Positions 44,115-54,100 of a DNA stretch of 64,000 nt are shown one piece after another. The stretch's first letter is position 1; each line of letters starts with the position of its first letter. Under the pieces are notes generated by a model. The model made no database searches. It was not told where the DNA came from and was given only the letters and a program-made list of their open reading frames with translations. The stretch covers positions 1 through 64,000 of the forward strand of contig JAEZKL010000019.1 of assembly GCA_023415475.1 (NCBI GenBank), written 5' to 3'. The DNA is from Bacillota bacterium. Its GTDB lineage: Bacteria; Bacillota; Clostridia; Lachnospirales; Lachnospiraceae. The position numbers and the translations under genes are program-made.

Positions 44115-46040
44115 ATGCCATCAAAAATTATTTTAAAGGTCACGAGGGGGGAGCTTTCCGGGAAGGAATTCACCTATTCGGAAAAAGAACAGCTCTTTGT
44201 CGGCAGGCAGGAAGATTGTGCAATCGTGTTGCCGGATAAGTCCGTATCCCGCTATCATTGCATGCTGGAAGTTACACCTCCTTATGTTACGGTGCGGGAT
44301 TTTGGAAGCTTGAACGGAACGTTTTTAAACGGGGGAAAAATCGGAGGACGCGAACGCGCCATATCGGCGGAAGACGCCCAGAAGGAATATCATGAGGAAT
44401 TCGATCTGCATGATGGGAATACGCTTGGCCTCGGTAAGCACTGCGAGCTGACCTTGCGTACAATAGCGGCTAAATGCTGCGCGGACTGCGGCAAAGAAGT
44501 ATTCGGGGCTGATGAGGTCAGGAACGGAGAAACCGCCCCCGACTATGCTCCGCAAACGTATGTGAATGACAAAGGCGAACCAATTTGTGAAGCATGCTAT
44601 TCGCGGCGTGAAGCGAAGAAACGGGATGATGCGCTGGCAGCGGTAGAGAAAGAGCGCATTAAGAACGCACTTATCGAACAGGCGCGCTTGGAAGGGGAAC
44701 GCCTGGAGGGTGAAAAAAAGCGCAAAGACGCGGAAGCCGTTGCTGAAGCTCTTGCAAAGAAACTGAAAGCGGCGGCAGACAGAGCGGCCAAAGAGGAGGC
44801 CGAGCGCGAACACTTGAAAGCGGTGGCAGCCGCAGCAGCGCTTAAAAAAGCCGAGGAAGAATTACAACGCAAACAGGATGAACAGCGCAAATCCGAAGAG
44901 GGCCAGCGCAAGCGCGCAGCGGAAGAAAGCGAACGCCGCGAGGCCGAACATAAGCGCCTGAAAGAAATGAAAAATCAACAGGCGGAGAAAAGGTGCATGG
45001 GATGCGGAAAACAATTTACTCCCAAAGCGCCGGATAATAATCTTTGTCCTAAGTGCGTAGAAGATCGGGAAAAGGTGCCGGAAGCTATCTTCAGACAGCT
45101 GTTGGGCGCTGCTTTCGCACAGCCTGAAAAAGGTGGCTCCGCAATCCCAGAGGGCTTTCGCAAGGTGAAACGCTTGGGCGCGGGAGGAATGGGTGAAGTC
45201 TGGCTGGTTCAAGAAGAAAAAACAGGCAATAAATTTGCGCTCAAAACTATGCTCCCCCAGGTGGCAGCGGATGAACGTGCCAAAAAATCCTTTCTTCGGG
45301 AAGCCAGGCTGGGTGAAGCACTGGAACACAAAAATGTAATCCGGGTATATAAAACAGGCTGTGAGAGCGACATGTTTTTCATACTCATGGAACTGTGTGA
45401 AGGTGGCAGTGTGGATAATTACATGGAACGGTGCGGCGGCAAGTTGCCGTTTGATGTTGCGACTTACATCATCCTGCAGGCTCTGGACGGGCTGGAATAT
45501 GCGCATCACGCAGAAGTAAGTGTGGAATGCGAAGATGGAATACGGCGCGCAACGGGGGTTGTCCACCGGGATTTTAAGCCGGGCAACATTTTCCTTATGG
45601 ATAACGGGAAATATCCTGTTGCCAAGGTTGCCGATTTCGGTTTTGCAAAAGCCTTTGAGACGGCAGGACTTTCGAGACATACCCGTACGGGAACCGCTGC
45701 GGCCACACCCGTATTCCAGCCGCGCCAGCAAATTGCAAACTATAAATATTCCAAGCCGGAAGTAGATGTATGGGCGGCAGCCGCCAGCTACTACTACATG
45801 TTGACCGGCAGCTTTCCAAAAGATGTACGCGGCAAAGATATCTGGATAGAGATGTATACGGGAACGCCCGTGCCGATTCGTCAGAGGGATTCGAGGATAC
45901 CGGAGAAGCTTGCCGCCGTCATTGACCATGCGCTTGTCGAAAGGCCGGAAATCGGTATTAAAACCGCCGCAGAATTTAAAAGTCAGATCGTAAAGGCATT
46001 GCCCATGAATATTCGGCATGCGGTTAGAGGTGTGCTCTGA
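44115..46040 (+). CDS. FHA-zinc-ribbon-coiled-coil Ser/Thr protein kinase
   Basis: A 641-residue protein. Residues 1-110 are an FHA domain with FVGRQEDCAIVLPDKSVSRY and NGTFLNG, keeping the Arg, Ser, His and Asn used to bind phosphothreonine. Cysteine pairs CCADCG and CEAC (118-160) look like a zinc ribbon. Residues 165-290 are a highly charged coiled coil. CMGCGK...CPKC (295-320) is a second zinc site. The kinase domain (350-640) has LGAGGMGEVW near 354, FALKT, HRDFKPGN near 484 and DFGFA near 507, so it should be active. FHA can recruit phosphorylated partners. Its stop shares one base with the phosphatase start. Confidence 0.92.
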   Translation: MPSKIILKVTRGELSGKEFTYSEKEQLFVGRQEDCAIVLPDKSVSRYHCMLEVTPPYVTVRDFGSLNGTFLNGGKIGGRERAISAEDAQKEYHEEFDLHDGNTLGLGKHCELTLRTIAAKCCADCGKEVFGADEVRNGETAPDYAPQTYVNDKGEPICEACYSRREAKKRDDALAAVEKERIKNALIEQARLEGERLEGEKKRKDAEAVAEALAKKLKAAADRAAKEEAEREHLKAVAAAAALKKAEEELQRKQDEQRKSEEGQRKRAAEESERREAEHKRLKEMKNQQAEKRCMGCGKQFTPKAPDNNLCPKCVEDREKVPEAIFRQLLGAAFAQPEKGGSAIPEGFRKVKRLGAGGMGEVWLVQEEKTGNKFALKTMLPQVAADERAKKSFLREARLGEALEHKNVIRVYKTGCESDMFFILMELCEGGSVDNYMERCGGKLPFDVATYIILQALDGLEYAHHAEVSVECEDGIRRATGVVHRDFKPGNIFLMDNGKYPVAKVADFGFAKAFETAGLSRHTRTGTAAATPVFQPRQQIANYKYSKPEVDVWAAAASYYYMLTGSFPKDVRGKDIWIEMYTGTPVPIRQRDSRIPEKLAAVIDHALVERPEIGIKTAAEFKSQIVKALPMNIRHAVRGVL

Positions 46041-46804
46041 TGAAATGCACAATATCGGCCTTTACATATGGCTTTTCCTTTGCCGGGCAAAAGGATATCG
46101 GCCAGCGTAGAAACACCAATCAGGATGAAATTATTCTTTGCCCGGATATCGGTGTATTTGCTGTTTCCGATGGTATGGGCGGCCTTCAGGAAGGCGCGAA
46201 AGCGGCTGCGTATGTGCGGGAAGCCATTCCCGCTATGATGCCCTTTGCTCTCAAAGATGCAGAGACGCCCGAAGAAGCCGGAGCCGCTTTTGCCGAAACT
46301 ATCCGTATGGTCAGCGACGGGCTGTTCAACACGGCAAACACAGAAGAATATATAGGCTTTGGCGCGACTTTTTGCGGCGTATGGCTGTATCAGAACAAGG
46401 CAATCTTTACAAATCTCGGCGACAGTCGTGGCTACCTGTTGCGGAAATATAAAAAAACAATCATGCAGATCACGGAAGATCATAATATCGCCTCTATCAT
46501 GGTCAAAAATGGTGAACTTTCGAAGGACGGCGCAACAGAGCATCCGGCAAGCTCACGGCTTACCCGATTCGTGGGCATGAACACGCCCGCGCTGCCAGAT
46601 TATTTTATCTGTGACATTGAACCGGGAGATCGGATTCTCTTATGCAGCGATGGGTTATACGGCATGGCTCATGATCATGAGCTTGCTCGTATCCTGCGCA
46701 GCAGCAAAAGTCCCCGAACCATCTGTGAAAGATTGATCAGGGAAGCGAATGAAAACGGTGGAAACGATAATATTTCAGCGGTCTTTATTAAAATCGTATC
46801 GTGA
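46040..46804 (+). CDS. PP2C-family Ser/Thr phosphatase
   Basis: A 254-residue PPM/PP2C phosphatase with RRNTNQDE near residue 24, VFAVSDGMGG near 41, NLGDSRGYL near 129, LLCSDGLYG near 200 and NGGNDNISAVF near 241. All metal-binding aspartates are present. The start ATG shares its A with the stop of the FHA kinase gene. It should reverse phosphorylation by the three island kinases, forming a kinase-phosphatase pair. Confidence 0.94.
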   Translation: MKCTISAFTYGFSFAGQKDIGQRRNTNQDEIILCPDIGVFAVSDGMGGLQEGAKAAAYVREAIPAMMPFALKDAETPEEAGAAFAETIRMVSDGLFNTANTEEYIGFGATFCGVWLYQNKAIFTNLGDSRGYLLRKYKKTIMQITEDHNIASIMVKNGELSKDGATEHPASSRLTRFVGMNTPALPDYFICDIEPGDRILLCSDGLYGMAHDHELARILRSSKSPRTICERLIREANENGGNDNISAVFIKIVS

Positions 46805-46899
46805 GTTTTCATAGTGTCAATTGACAGAAGTGCAAGTTTCAAATGCTTTCAGAAGAAAGCAGCTACAATGACCATATAAAAGGTAAGGAGGCTGTATCT

Positions 46900-47103
46900 A
46901 TGAAAGATTTTGATATGAACAAGGAGTATACCAACGAGGATTTTGACAGGATGCTGGTGCCGCTACATGACGCCAATGGGCATCCTTATCTGGATGAATA
47001 TGAATATATCGACGCGCAATATACCAACGACGAGGTTGAGCGGCTTCGCTATGTATACTTTCAGAAAAAGAAAGAGCGTAAAAAAGAGCAAGCTGAGCGC
47101 TAG
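46900..47103 (+). CDS. Small acidic-basic protein of the kinase island
   Basis: A 67-residue protein starting at ATG 46900 behind AAGGAGG. It is rich in D/E/Y in the first 50 residues (EYTNEDFDRMLVPLHDANGH) and ends in a basic tail of K/E/R. I do not recognise it. It lies between the phosphatase and the first giant kinase and could be an adaptor. Confidence 0.6.
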   Translation: MKDFDMNKEYTNEDFDRMLVPLHDANGHPYLDEYEYIDAQYTNDEVERLRYVYFQKKKERKKEQAER

Positions 47104-47130
47104 TATCTCTATCGCATGAGGGGTGATATC

Positions 47131-50100
47131 ATGACCAAAGATGAAAAAACGATATTAGATAGAGAGGAAACGATTCTCGATTCAGATGAAACGGTTCTTG
47201 ATACCGACGTGGCAGATGCCACGCTGCCCGATAACGACGACGCAACCATGCTCAATGATGCCACCGTTTTGGACGGTGTAACGACCTCCGATGATGGAAG
47301 CGGCATGCCGGTTATCGAAAAAGGCGCTTCTCTGCTGGATACCTATCGCATCGAATCCGATGCCATTGAGGGCGGCATGGGCGCGGTATGGCGCGTACAT
47401 CATACCGGCTGGAACGTTGACCTTGCCATGAAGCGCCCCAAAGCCAGTCTCTTTCAGTCGGAAAAGGAAAAGCAGAAAGAAAACTTCGTCCATGAATGCG
47501 AGGCGTGGATCAACCTTGGCCTGCATCCCTATATCGTTTCCTGCTATTACGTGCGCGAGATCAATAATGTCCCCTCCATCTTCTCGGAATGGATGGACGG
47601 CGGCAGTCTGAAAAGCGCCATTGAGAATGGAAGACTATATGAGGGAAACGCGGCGGAGCGTATCCTCGACATCGCAATTCAGTCCGCACGCGGGCTGCAT
47701 TACGCCCATGAGCAAGGGTTGATCCATCAGGATGTCAAACCTGATAACCTGCTTTTGACGAAGGATTGGAACGCTAAAGTTGCCGACTTCGGTATCGCCA
47801 GAGCGCGTGCCACATTGACTGTGCTCGACGCAGATATTCCGACCGAAGCTACGATGTTTTCCGCCGGCGGCGGCTATACCCCTGCCTACTGCTCAATGGA
47901 GCAGATGAATGGCGGGCAGCTCACCCGGCGCACCGATGTTTATTCCTGGGCGGTATCGGTGATGGAAATGTACCTTGGGGATCGCCCTTGGCAGAACGGC
48001 GTGATCGCCGGTGCGGCCTGCGAGGAATATTTCCCCGACGCAAAAGTCACTATTCCTCAAAAGATGCAGGAACTGCTAAGAAAATGCTTAAACGCGAAGG
48101 AAACCGAACGTCCGCATGATTTTGCAGAGATAGAAAAACGGCTGCTGGAAATCTATCGGGAAGAAACCGGAAAAGACTATCCGCGCCCCGTGTCCAAGAC
48201 TGCGGCGGATACGGCGGACAGCCTCAACAACCGGGCGCTGTCCTATATTGACTTGGGCAATCTGGAGGATGCGCAACGATGCTGGAAACAGGCGCTTGTT
48301 TTCTCTCCCGGACATCTGGAATCCAGCTATAATCAAAGCCTGTTGCTTTGGCGCAATGGTGTTATAGATGATCGTGAAGCGGCAAGGCGTATTGCTACCG
48401 TTGATAAACAGCTTGCGAACCGAATTGATAGCGAGGGCATTGCCCTTAAACAAGCATACGATTTTTTAACTCCGTATGAAAAATCTCACACGCGATACTA
48501 CAATACCATCCAATTAGTCGCGTTCGATGATGGGCTTTACTTTTTGCTCGGGCACGAAAGTGGTTCAATTGCCTGCACAGAAGTCATTTCGAAAAAGATG
48601 GTTTGGAGTGTTACCTGTCATAAAAACCGGGGGCATCTTAATTACAGTGGAAAAGAGGGTGTTGGCGGGCTTGTCGTTAGTCCAGACAAACGGCAGCTAT
48701 ATTCGTATGGGCCAGACGGCTTGATTAACAGAATCAACATCAGAACCGGCGACGTTGAGGCGGCTCTGGATATCAGTAAAATATATAATCCAACCAATTT
48801 TACACATTATGGCGTAAGCGGGCTTTCCATGAGCTTCGATGCCAAATGGATTGCCTGTATCAGTGATTTGGATGAGAAAGACAGTCCACTTTTCATCTTG
48901 GACGCAAGGACTTTTCAACCGAAGAAAATACTCAAAGGCAGGAACGGCCAGTTAAGCGCCGTTGGTTTTCTGCCAAATGGACGCCTGATTACAGGTTCGG
49001 GGAACCGGGAGATATCCATTTGGGATGTGGAGCAGGGTGTGGAAAACACAGTTCTGGCGGAATCAGATATTAAAGACTTTAGCGTCTGCGCGGATGGAAA
49101 TATACTTGCCTGCGATAATTTGGGTCAAATGGTCCTTATGGATGCTTCGGGAAGAATAATAAGAAAGTTTACCAACACCTATGGCGAATGCCACGGGATA
49201 CACACATCTCAAATTGGCATTACCGTTGCGTGTTTTGATCATGTGGTTATATATGACACACATAGCGAAGGATGCGCAAGAACTATATCCGGCAGCAAAG
49301 CCGCTGTTACAATGGAAGGTCGATACCTTGTAACCGATATGGGGATCGTGTATACGCTCACACAGGGTGAAAAAAGCGACTACATATTGTGCGCGATAAA
49401 AAGTTTTAATGAGACGGAATCACTCAATAATCGTTTCCAGTCGGCCATTCGTGCCGGATATGATGCGCTTAAGCATTCCGATATTGCACGGGCGCAAGAT
49501 CAGCTTTCTATAGCCAGGTCCTTAAAAGGCGAGGATATGGAATGTATCAGACTTAATGATGCTATCGGGGCCTATGGTACAAGAACCGGCGTCCGAAAAG
49601 TTAATCACATTAGCAAGAAGCTGGAGCATCCGTATGCCATTGCCGATGTAGGCGTCAATCATGCCAAAGATACAATATTGTGCCTGTCCGGGCAACATCA
49701 GATATATTTATACACGAAAGAAGGAAATCTAAAAAAGCTTATTCAGGATATAAAAGAAGAATTAAGCTCGGTGTATTTTTCCTCTGACGATAAAGTGCTC
49801 ATATGCCTGGGACCGCAGGAGACGCTTTTAATTGATGTAGCCACAAACGAAGCCAAAAAGTTGAAGAAGAATTATATTTATGTTACAACCGATCTTCAAT
49901 ACGGTATTGTAAAGGAAGAAAACGCAGGGTCCTATTCCCTTCGTGATTTGGAAAAAGACATTGCCGTAAATACGTTGCATGGCTTTGGAAAGCACGCTCT
50001 GAGAACAATCGAGCAAAATAACATGATTTACTTGTTTTTCGCGGATCGAATAGGTGCTTCCGATACCTTTATCAGCGATATTGCCGTTGTCAGCTTGAAT

Positions 50101-50556
50101 ACGCTTCAATTAGAAGAAAGGTATTGCTTTTCCCAAAACACAGATTACCGTGCAAATACGGCATTTAGCGTCCACAACCTGTATTGTGTTGACAGGAGCG
50201 GCCGCTTTTTTGGGGGTAAGATTTATAAGAATCAGCCTGCCGTATTAAGTCCCAGCGATTTTTGGGATTGCGACGGAAAGTTGTATCCCACGGATAAAAG
50301 TCTGGCGGCCAAATTTGATAAGAACCCAACAGTCATTTCCGATGCTGAATTTAGTGATGACGGAAAATTCTTATGCACAGCAGATACCGGCGGCATGCTG
50401 AAAATCTATAGCAATGACAACCAGAACTGCGTGAAGGAATTGGGGGCACATACTGGAGAAGTCAAGCATGTGGCGCTGGATGGCTCCTTGATTATTACGG
50501 GTGGACAGGATGGATTGTTAAAGCTTTGGAACGTGGTATGGGAATATACCCTTTAA
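47131..50556 (+). CDS. Giant Ser/Thr kinase with TxxD-rich tail, TPR-like linker and beta-propeller sensor
   Basis: A 1141-residue protein. Residues 1-55 carry T-x-x-D motifs at T7, T14, T21, T31, T45 and T52. The kinase domain (about 65-340) has GGMGAVWRV, LAMKRPKAS, HQDVKPDN near 199 and DFGIA near 220; Arg of HRD is Gln. A TPR-like segment (NNRALSYIDLGNLEDAQRCW) lies near 365-400. Residues 455-1141 are WD40-like propeller blades, for example the last, GAHTGEVKHVALDGSLIITG. No membrane helix is seen. GAGGGGTGAT serves ATG 47131. I infer that the propeller senses an intracellular ligand and the tail recruits the FHA kinase after phosphorylation. Confidence 0.9.
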   Translation: MTKDEKTILDREETILDSDETVLDTDVADATLPDNDDATMLNDATVLDGVTTSDDGSGMPVIEKGASLLDTYRIESDAIEGGMGAVWRVHHTGWNVDLAMKRPKASLFQSEKEKQKENFVHECEAWINLGLHPYIVSCYYVREINNVPSIFSEWMDGGSLKSAIENGRLYEGNAAERILDIAIQSARGLHYAHEQGLIHQDVKPDNLLLTKDWNAKVADFGIARARATLTVLDADIPTEATMFSAGGGYTPAYCSMEQMNGGQLTRRTDVYSWAVSVMEMYLGDRPWQNGVIAGAACEEYFPDAKVTIPQKMQELLRKCLNAKETERPHDFAEIEKRLLEIYREETGKDYPRPVSKTAADTADSLNNRALSYIDLGNLEDAQRCWKQALVFSPGHLESSYNQSLLLWRNGVIDDREAARRIATVDKQLANRIDSEGIALKQAYDFLTPYEKSHTRYYNTIQLVAFDDGLYFLLGHESGSIACTEVISKKMVWSVTCHKNRGHLNYSGKEGVGGLVVSPDKRQLYSYGPDGLINRINIRTGDVEAALDISKIYNPTNFTHYGVSGLSMSFDAKWIACISDLDEKDSPLFILDARTFQPKKILKGRNGQLSAVGFLPNGRLITGSGNREISIWDVEQGVENTVLAESDIKDFSVCADGNILACDNLGQMVLMDASGRIIRKFTNTYGECHGIHTSQIGITVACFDHVVIYDTHSEGCARTISGSKAAVTMEGRYLVTDMGIVYTLTQGEKSDYILCAIKSFNETESLNNRFQSAIRAGYDALKHSDIARAQDQLSIARSLKGEDMECIRLNDAIGAYGTRTGVRKVNHISKKLEHPYAIADVGVNHAKDTILCLSGQHQIYLYTKEGNLKKLIQDIKEELSSVYFSSDDKVLICLGPQETLLIDVATNEAKKLKKNYIYVTTDLQYGIVKEENAGSYSLRDLEKDIAVNTLHGFGKHALRTIEQNNMIYLFFADRIGASDTFISDIAVVSLNTLQLEERYCFSQNTDYRANTAFSVHNLYCVDRSGRFFGGKIYKNQPAVLSPSDFWDCDGKLYPTDKSLAAKFDKNPTVISDAEFSDDGKFLCTADTGGMLKIYSNDNQNCVKELGAHTGEVKHVALDGSLIITGGQDGLLKLWNVVWEYTL

Positions 50557-50592
50557 TAGTGTACTAAAACATATTTTATAGGAGGTACTGTT

Positions 50593-51090
50593 ATGTCTTA
50601 CAATGATTTATCTGAGGATCGTAAACTGGATATTGTCTCTTTCGGAGAGCCTACGTTAATGTTCTTTTTAGCTCCGATGAGAGAGAACGGCACTTTAAAT
50701 GAGAAAGGTGTATCTGAGATGGTAGAGCATTTTCGCAATAAAGACCGCTACGCAGCAGAACTTGCATCTTTTCTTTGCAAGCCTTATGAAAAAGGCAATA
50801 AGTTTCAGTGCGGTACAATGAATATGGTTACAGCCGACAAGGTGTATTTTATTTTGCCAAACGAGTGGAATGCGCCTGCGGTGACGTTGCAAGACGATGC
50901 ATCGTTGAGCGAACTGCCAGATCGGCTTGACTATTTTCTTGAGCGAACTTTTGATGGCTTCTTGCCGCTGGGCAATCGTCACGGGTCGCCATTAAAAGGC
51001 CAAAGCATTTATGTCATATCCCTGGGAGTTAAAATCGACGATGTTGATGAAAATCTGCAAAATTTGATAAGCTTGTCCGAGCTTCTCTAA
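50593..51090 (+). CDS. Unknown protein between the two giant kinases
   Basis: A 165-residue soluble protein with ATAGGAGGTACTG before its ATG. It contains EPTLMFFLAPMRENGTLNEK, DKVYFILPNEWNAPAV and LKGQSIYVISLGVK, suggesting a compact alpha/beta fold. I do not recognise a family. It sits 36 bases after one kinase and 38 before the other and could be a substrate or regulator of either. Confidence 0.65.
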   Translation: MSYNDLSEDRKLDIVSFGEPTLMFFLAPMRENGTLNEKGVSEMVEHFRNKDRYAAELASFLCKPYEKGNKFQCGTMNMVTADKVYFILPNEWNAPAVTLQDDASLSELPDRLDYFLERTFDGFLPLGNRHGSPLKGQSIYVISLGVKIDDVDENLQNLISLSELL

Positions 51091-51128
51091 TACATATAAA
51101 GATTATTAATGTAGGAGAGGGCGGGGTT

Positions 51129-54100
51129 ATGTGCTCCACTTTCCATAGATATAGGGAAAGTCGGAAAATAAAACAGACGGAGCTATATTATTGTTTGAGC
51201 GGGGATTCTGCCATGGATGAGAAAACAAGATTAGACACGAATGAAACGATTCTTGATGCCGAAGCGGCAGACGCCACTCTGCCCGACGACGTTGCAACAA
51301 TGCCGGATGACGCCACCGTTTTGGACGATGAAGCGGCCTTCAATGACGGGAATTGTGCGCCAGTTATCGAAAAAGGCGCTTCTCTGCTGGATACCTATCG
51401 CATCGAATCTGATGCCATTGAGGGCGGCATGGGCGCGGTATGGCGTGTGCATCATACCGGCTGGAACGTTGACCTTGCCATGAAGCGCCCCAAAGCAAGT
51501 CTCTTTCAAGCGGAAAAGCAGAAAGAAAACTTCGTCCATGAATGCGAGGCGTGGATCAACCTTGGCCTGCATCCCTATATCGTATCCTGCTATTACGTGC
51601 GCGAGATTGGTAATGTGCCCTCCATCTTCTCGGAATGGATGGACGGCGGCAGCTTGAAAAACGCCATTGAGGACGAAAGATTGTACGAAGGAAACGCCGC
51701 GGAGCGTATCCTCGACATCGCCATCCAGTTTGCGCGCGGGCTGCATTACGCCCATGAGCAAGGGTTAATCCATCAGGACATAAAGCCGGACAATTTACTT
51801 TTGACGAAGGCGTGGGATGCCAAGGTGGCAGACTTTGGCATCGCCAAAGCTCGCGCTACTCTGACCGTACTCGACGCGGATATCCCAACCGATGCTACGA
51901 TATTTTCCGCCAGCGGCGGCTATACCCCTGCCTACTGCTCAATGGAACAGATGAGAGGCGAACCGCTTACCCGGCGCACGGATATCTATTCTTGGGCGGT
52001 ATCGGTTATGGAAATGTACCTTGGGGAGCGCCCTTGGCAAAACGGCGTGATCGCCGGTGCGGCGTGCGAGGAATATTTCCCCGATGCAAAAGTCACCATC
52101 CCTCAAAAGATGCAGGAACTGCTAAAAAAATGCTTAAACGCGAAGGAAACCGAACGTCCGCATGATTTTGCAGAGATAGAAAAACGGCTGCTGGAAATCT
52201 ATCGGGAAGAAACCGGAAAAGACTATCCGCGCCCCGTGTCCAAGGCTGCGGCGGATACAGCGGACAGTCTGAATAACCGCGCATTGTCCTTTCTTGACCT
52301 GGGCAAGCCTGACGAAGCGGAGCGCTGCTGGGAACGGGCCTTTGCTTTGCATGGGAAAAACAGAAAGACGCTTTACAACCATACGCTATACCAACTTCTA
52401 TATGACAGGATACCGCCAGAAGAAGCGCTCAACCGATATAGGGCCGTTGAGGATAACAGTTCTGAGAGTAATATATTCTTGTCGCAGCTTTATGCACTAT
52501 GCGGAAACTGGACGGAAGCAAAAAAGCTTCAGCAGGATATTTCTGTCCCTTACATGGCCCGCTGGCAGGCAGAACTGGCCGCTACGCCAAATTGCCGCTG
52601 CGCGCTGTCGTTCGACGGAACCATATTCCTGCGGGCGATACAGTTTGAGTCAAATCACTCTTGGATTTTGGAAATCAGGGATGCTGCAAAGAATCAGATA
52701 CTTACTTCTGTACAGATACCCACATTGAACATGCACTGGTTTGTATCTGAAATTGCTTGTGATGATCAGCATCGCCATGTTGCCTGCCTTGTCGGTACAC
52801 TCAGATCGCTGGAAAGCCCCTGCCGTTTTCGGCGCGACCGTGACGGCGTAATCCAAAGTAGGCGCTACGAGGATTACTATCTGAGCAACACCAAGTTACT
52901 TATATGGAAGCTTGAGAAAAACCGTACAAGTTTATGGCAAGAAATACCGTTATCCGGCGACGCCCCGTATAGCCGCAATACCTTGATGTATCAGCGTGGC
53001 CTCGCATTCTTAAATGACGGGCGTATCGCCGTACTGCTCAAGCACGAAAGAAAGTCCCAAGAAGAAACGCAATATGACACATTAATACAGTATATATTTG
53101 ACCTTGCCAATGGAGTGTTGCAGACACGGGAAATCCCGATTGATTGCGAAAAAAACCGCTATGGTTTCCATCAACTCAGCGCAGACGGTTCCGCCGCCCT
53201 GATCCAAACCCGTAAAGGAATGAAACTGTTACGGAAAGAAAGGCTATATCCGCTTCCGGACGGCTGTATTCCCAGACTGGAAACAGAAGAAACGCTTGGG
53301 CAGGCAGACATCTCTGCAAATGGGCAAGTGCTTGGTTTCAGCCATATTTTAGAAGGTGGGGCATTTCGAATACTTCTGCTGAAGCACAGCGGCGGGCAGA
53401 ACTATGAATTCTTGCCTTATACTACAACCACATGGGGCAAGCGGGGGATCAGGGAATTTCAGTTGAGCCAAAATGGCCACATCATCTTTTTCTGTGAGCG
53501 GACAAACGAGCAGCGTACCCGTTTTCGAGCGGTGGATACGCGAACCGGGCAGTTACTCGGTGCGGTGGAACTGGATGCGGAGGTTTCCGCGATGCTGCTT
53601 TCCAGAGATGACCAGATTCTTTTTCTCCTCGGCGTCGAAATGCAACTGCTATGTCGGTTTGAGTTATCCAACTTTTCCAAAGGACAAAACCCCTACGTTC
53701 TGTGCCGCGTGACATCCTCCAAGGAAAATTTACGACATGAAGGCATTCTACACAATCTGCTTGCGGAGTTTGAAGCGGCTTTCGAACCTTTTGATTTCAA
53801 CCGTTGCTGGGACAGTATCCGGCGAATGGTCAAGGACGTGCCCGGCTTTGATGGTAGTGAGCTTTATCTCCTACTGACCGAGCGCGTACAGGCACACAGT
53901 AAAAAAGGCAAATTTATTGGAGCTGTGCTGAAGCAGGTGTTTGCACCAGGGTGTGCCAAAAGCTTTTACCTAATACTGCCCTCCGGCCAAAAGCTTGTTC
54001 GGATCGAAACTGATATAGTCTCCTATGCAACAGCGGTCGAACCAATCGATCTTTGGCATATGGATAAGCAGGAACTCATTGCGCTGTCGCTACAAGGCAT

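Noticed and set aside
44862..46052. Minus-strand frame of 396 codons opposite the FHA kinase
   Set aside because: Its phenylalanine-rich content mirrors the lysine- and glutamate-rich coiled coil; no gene features.
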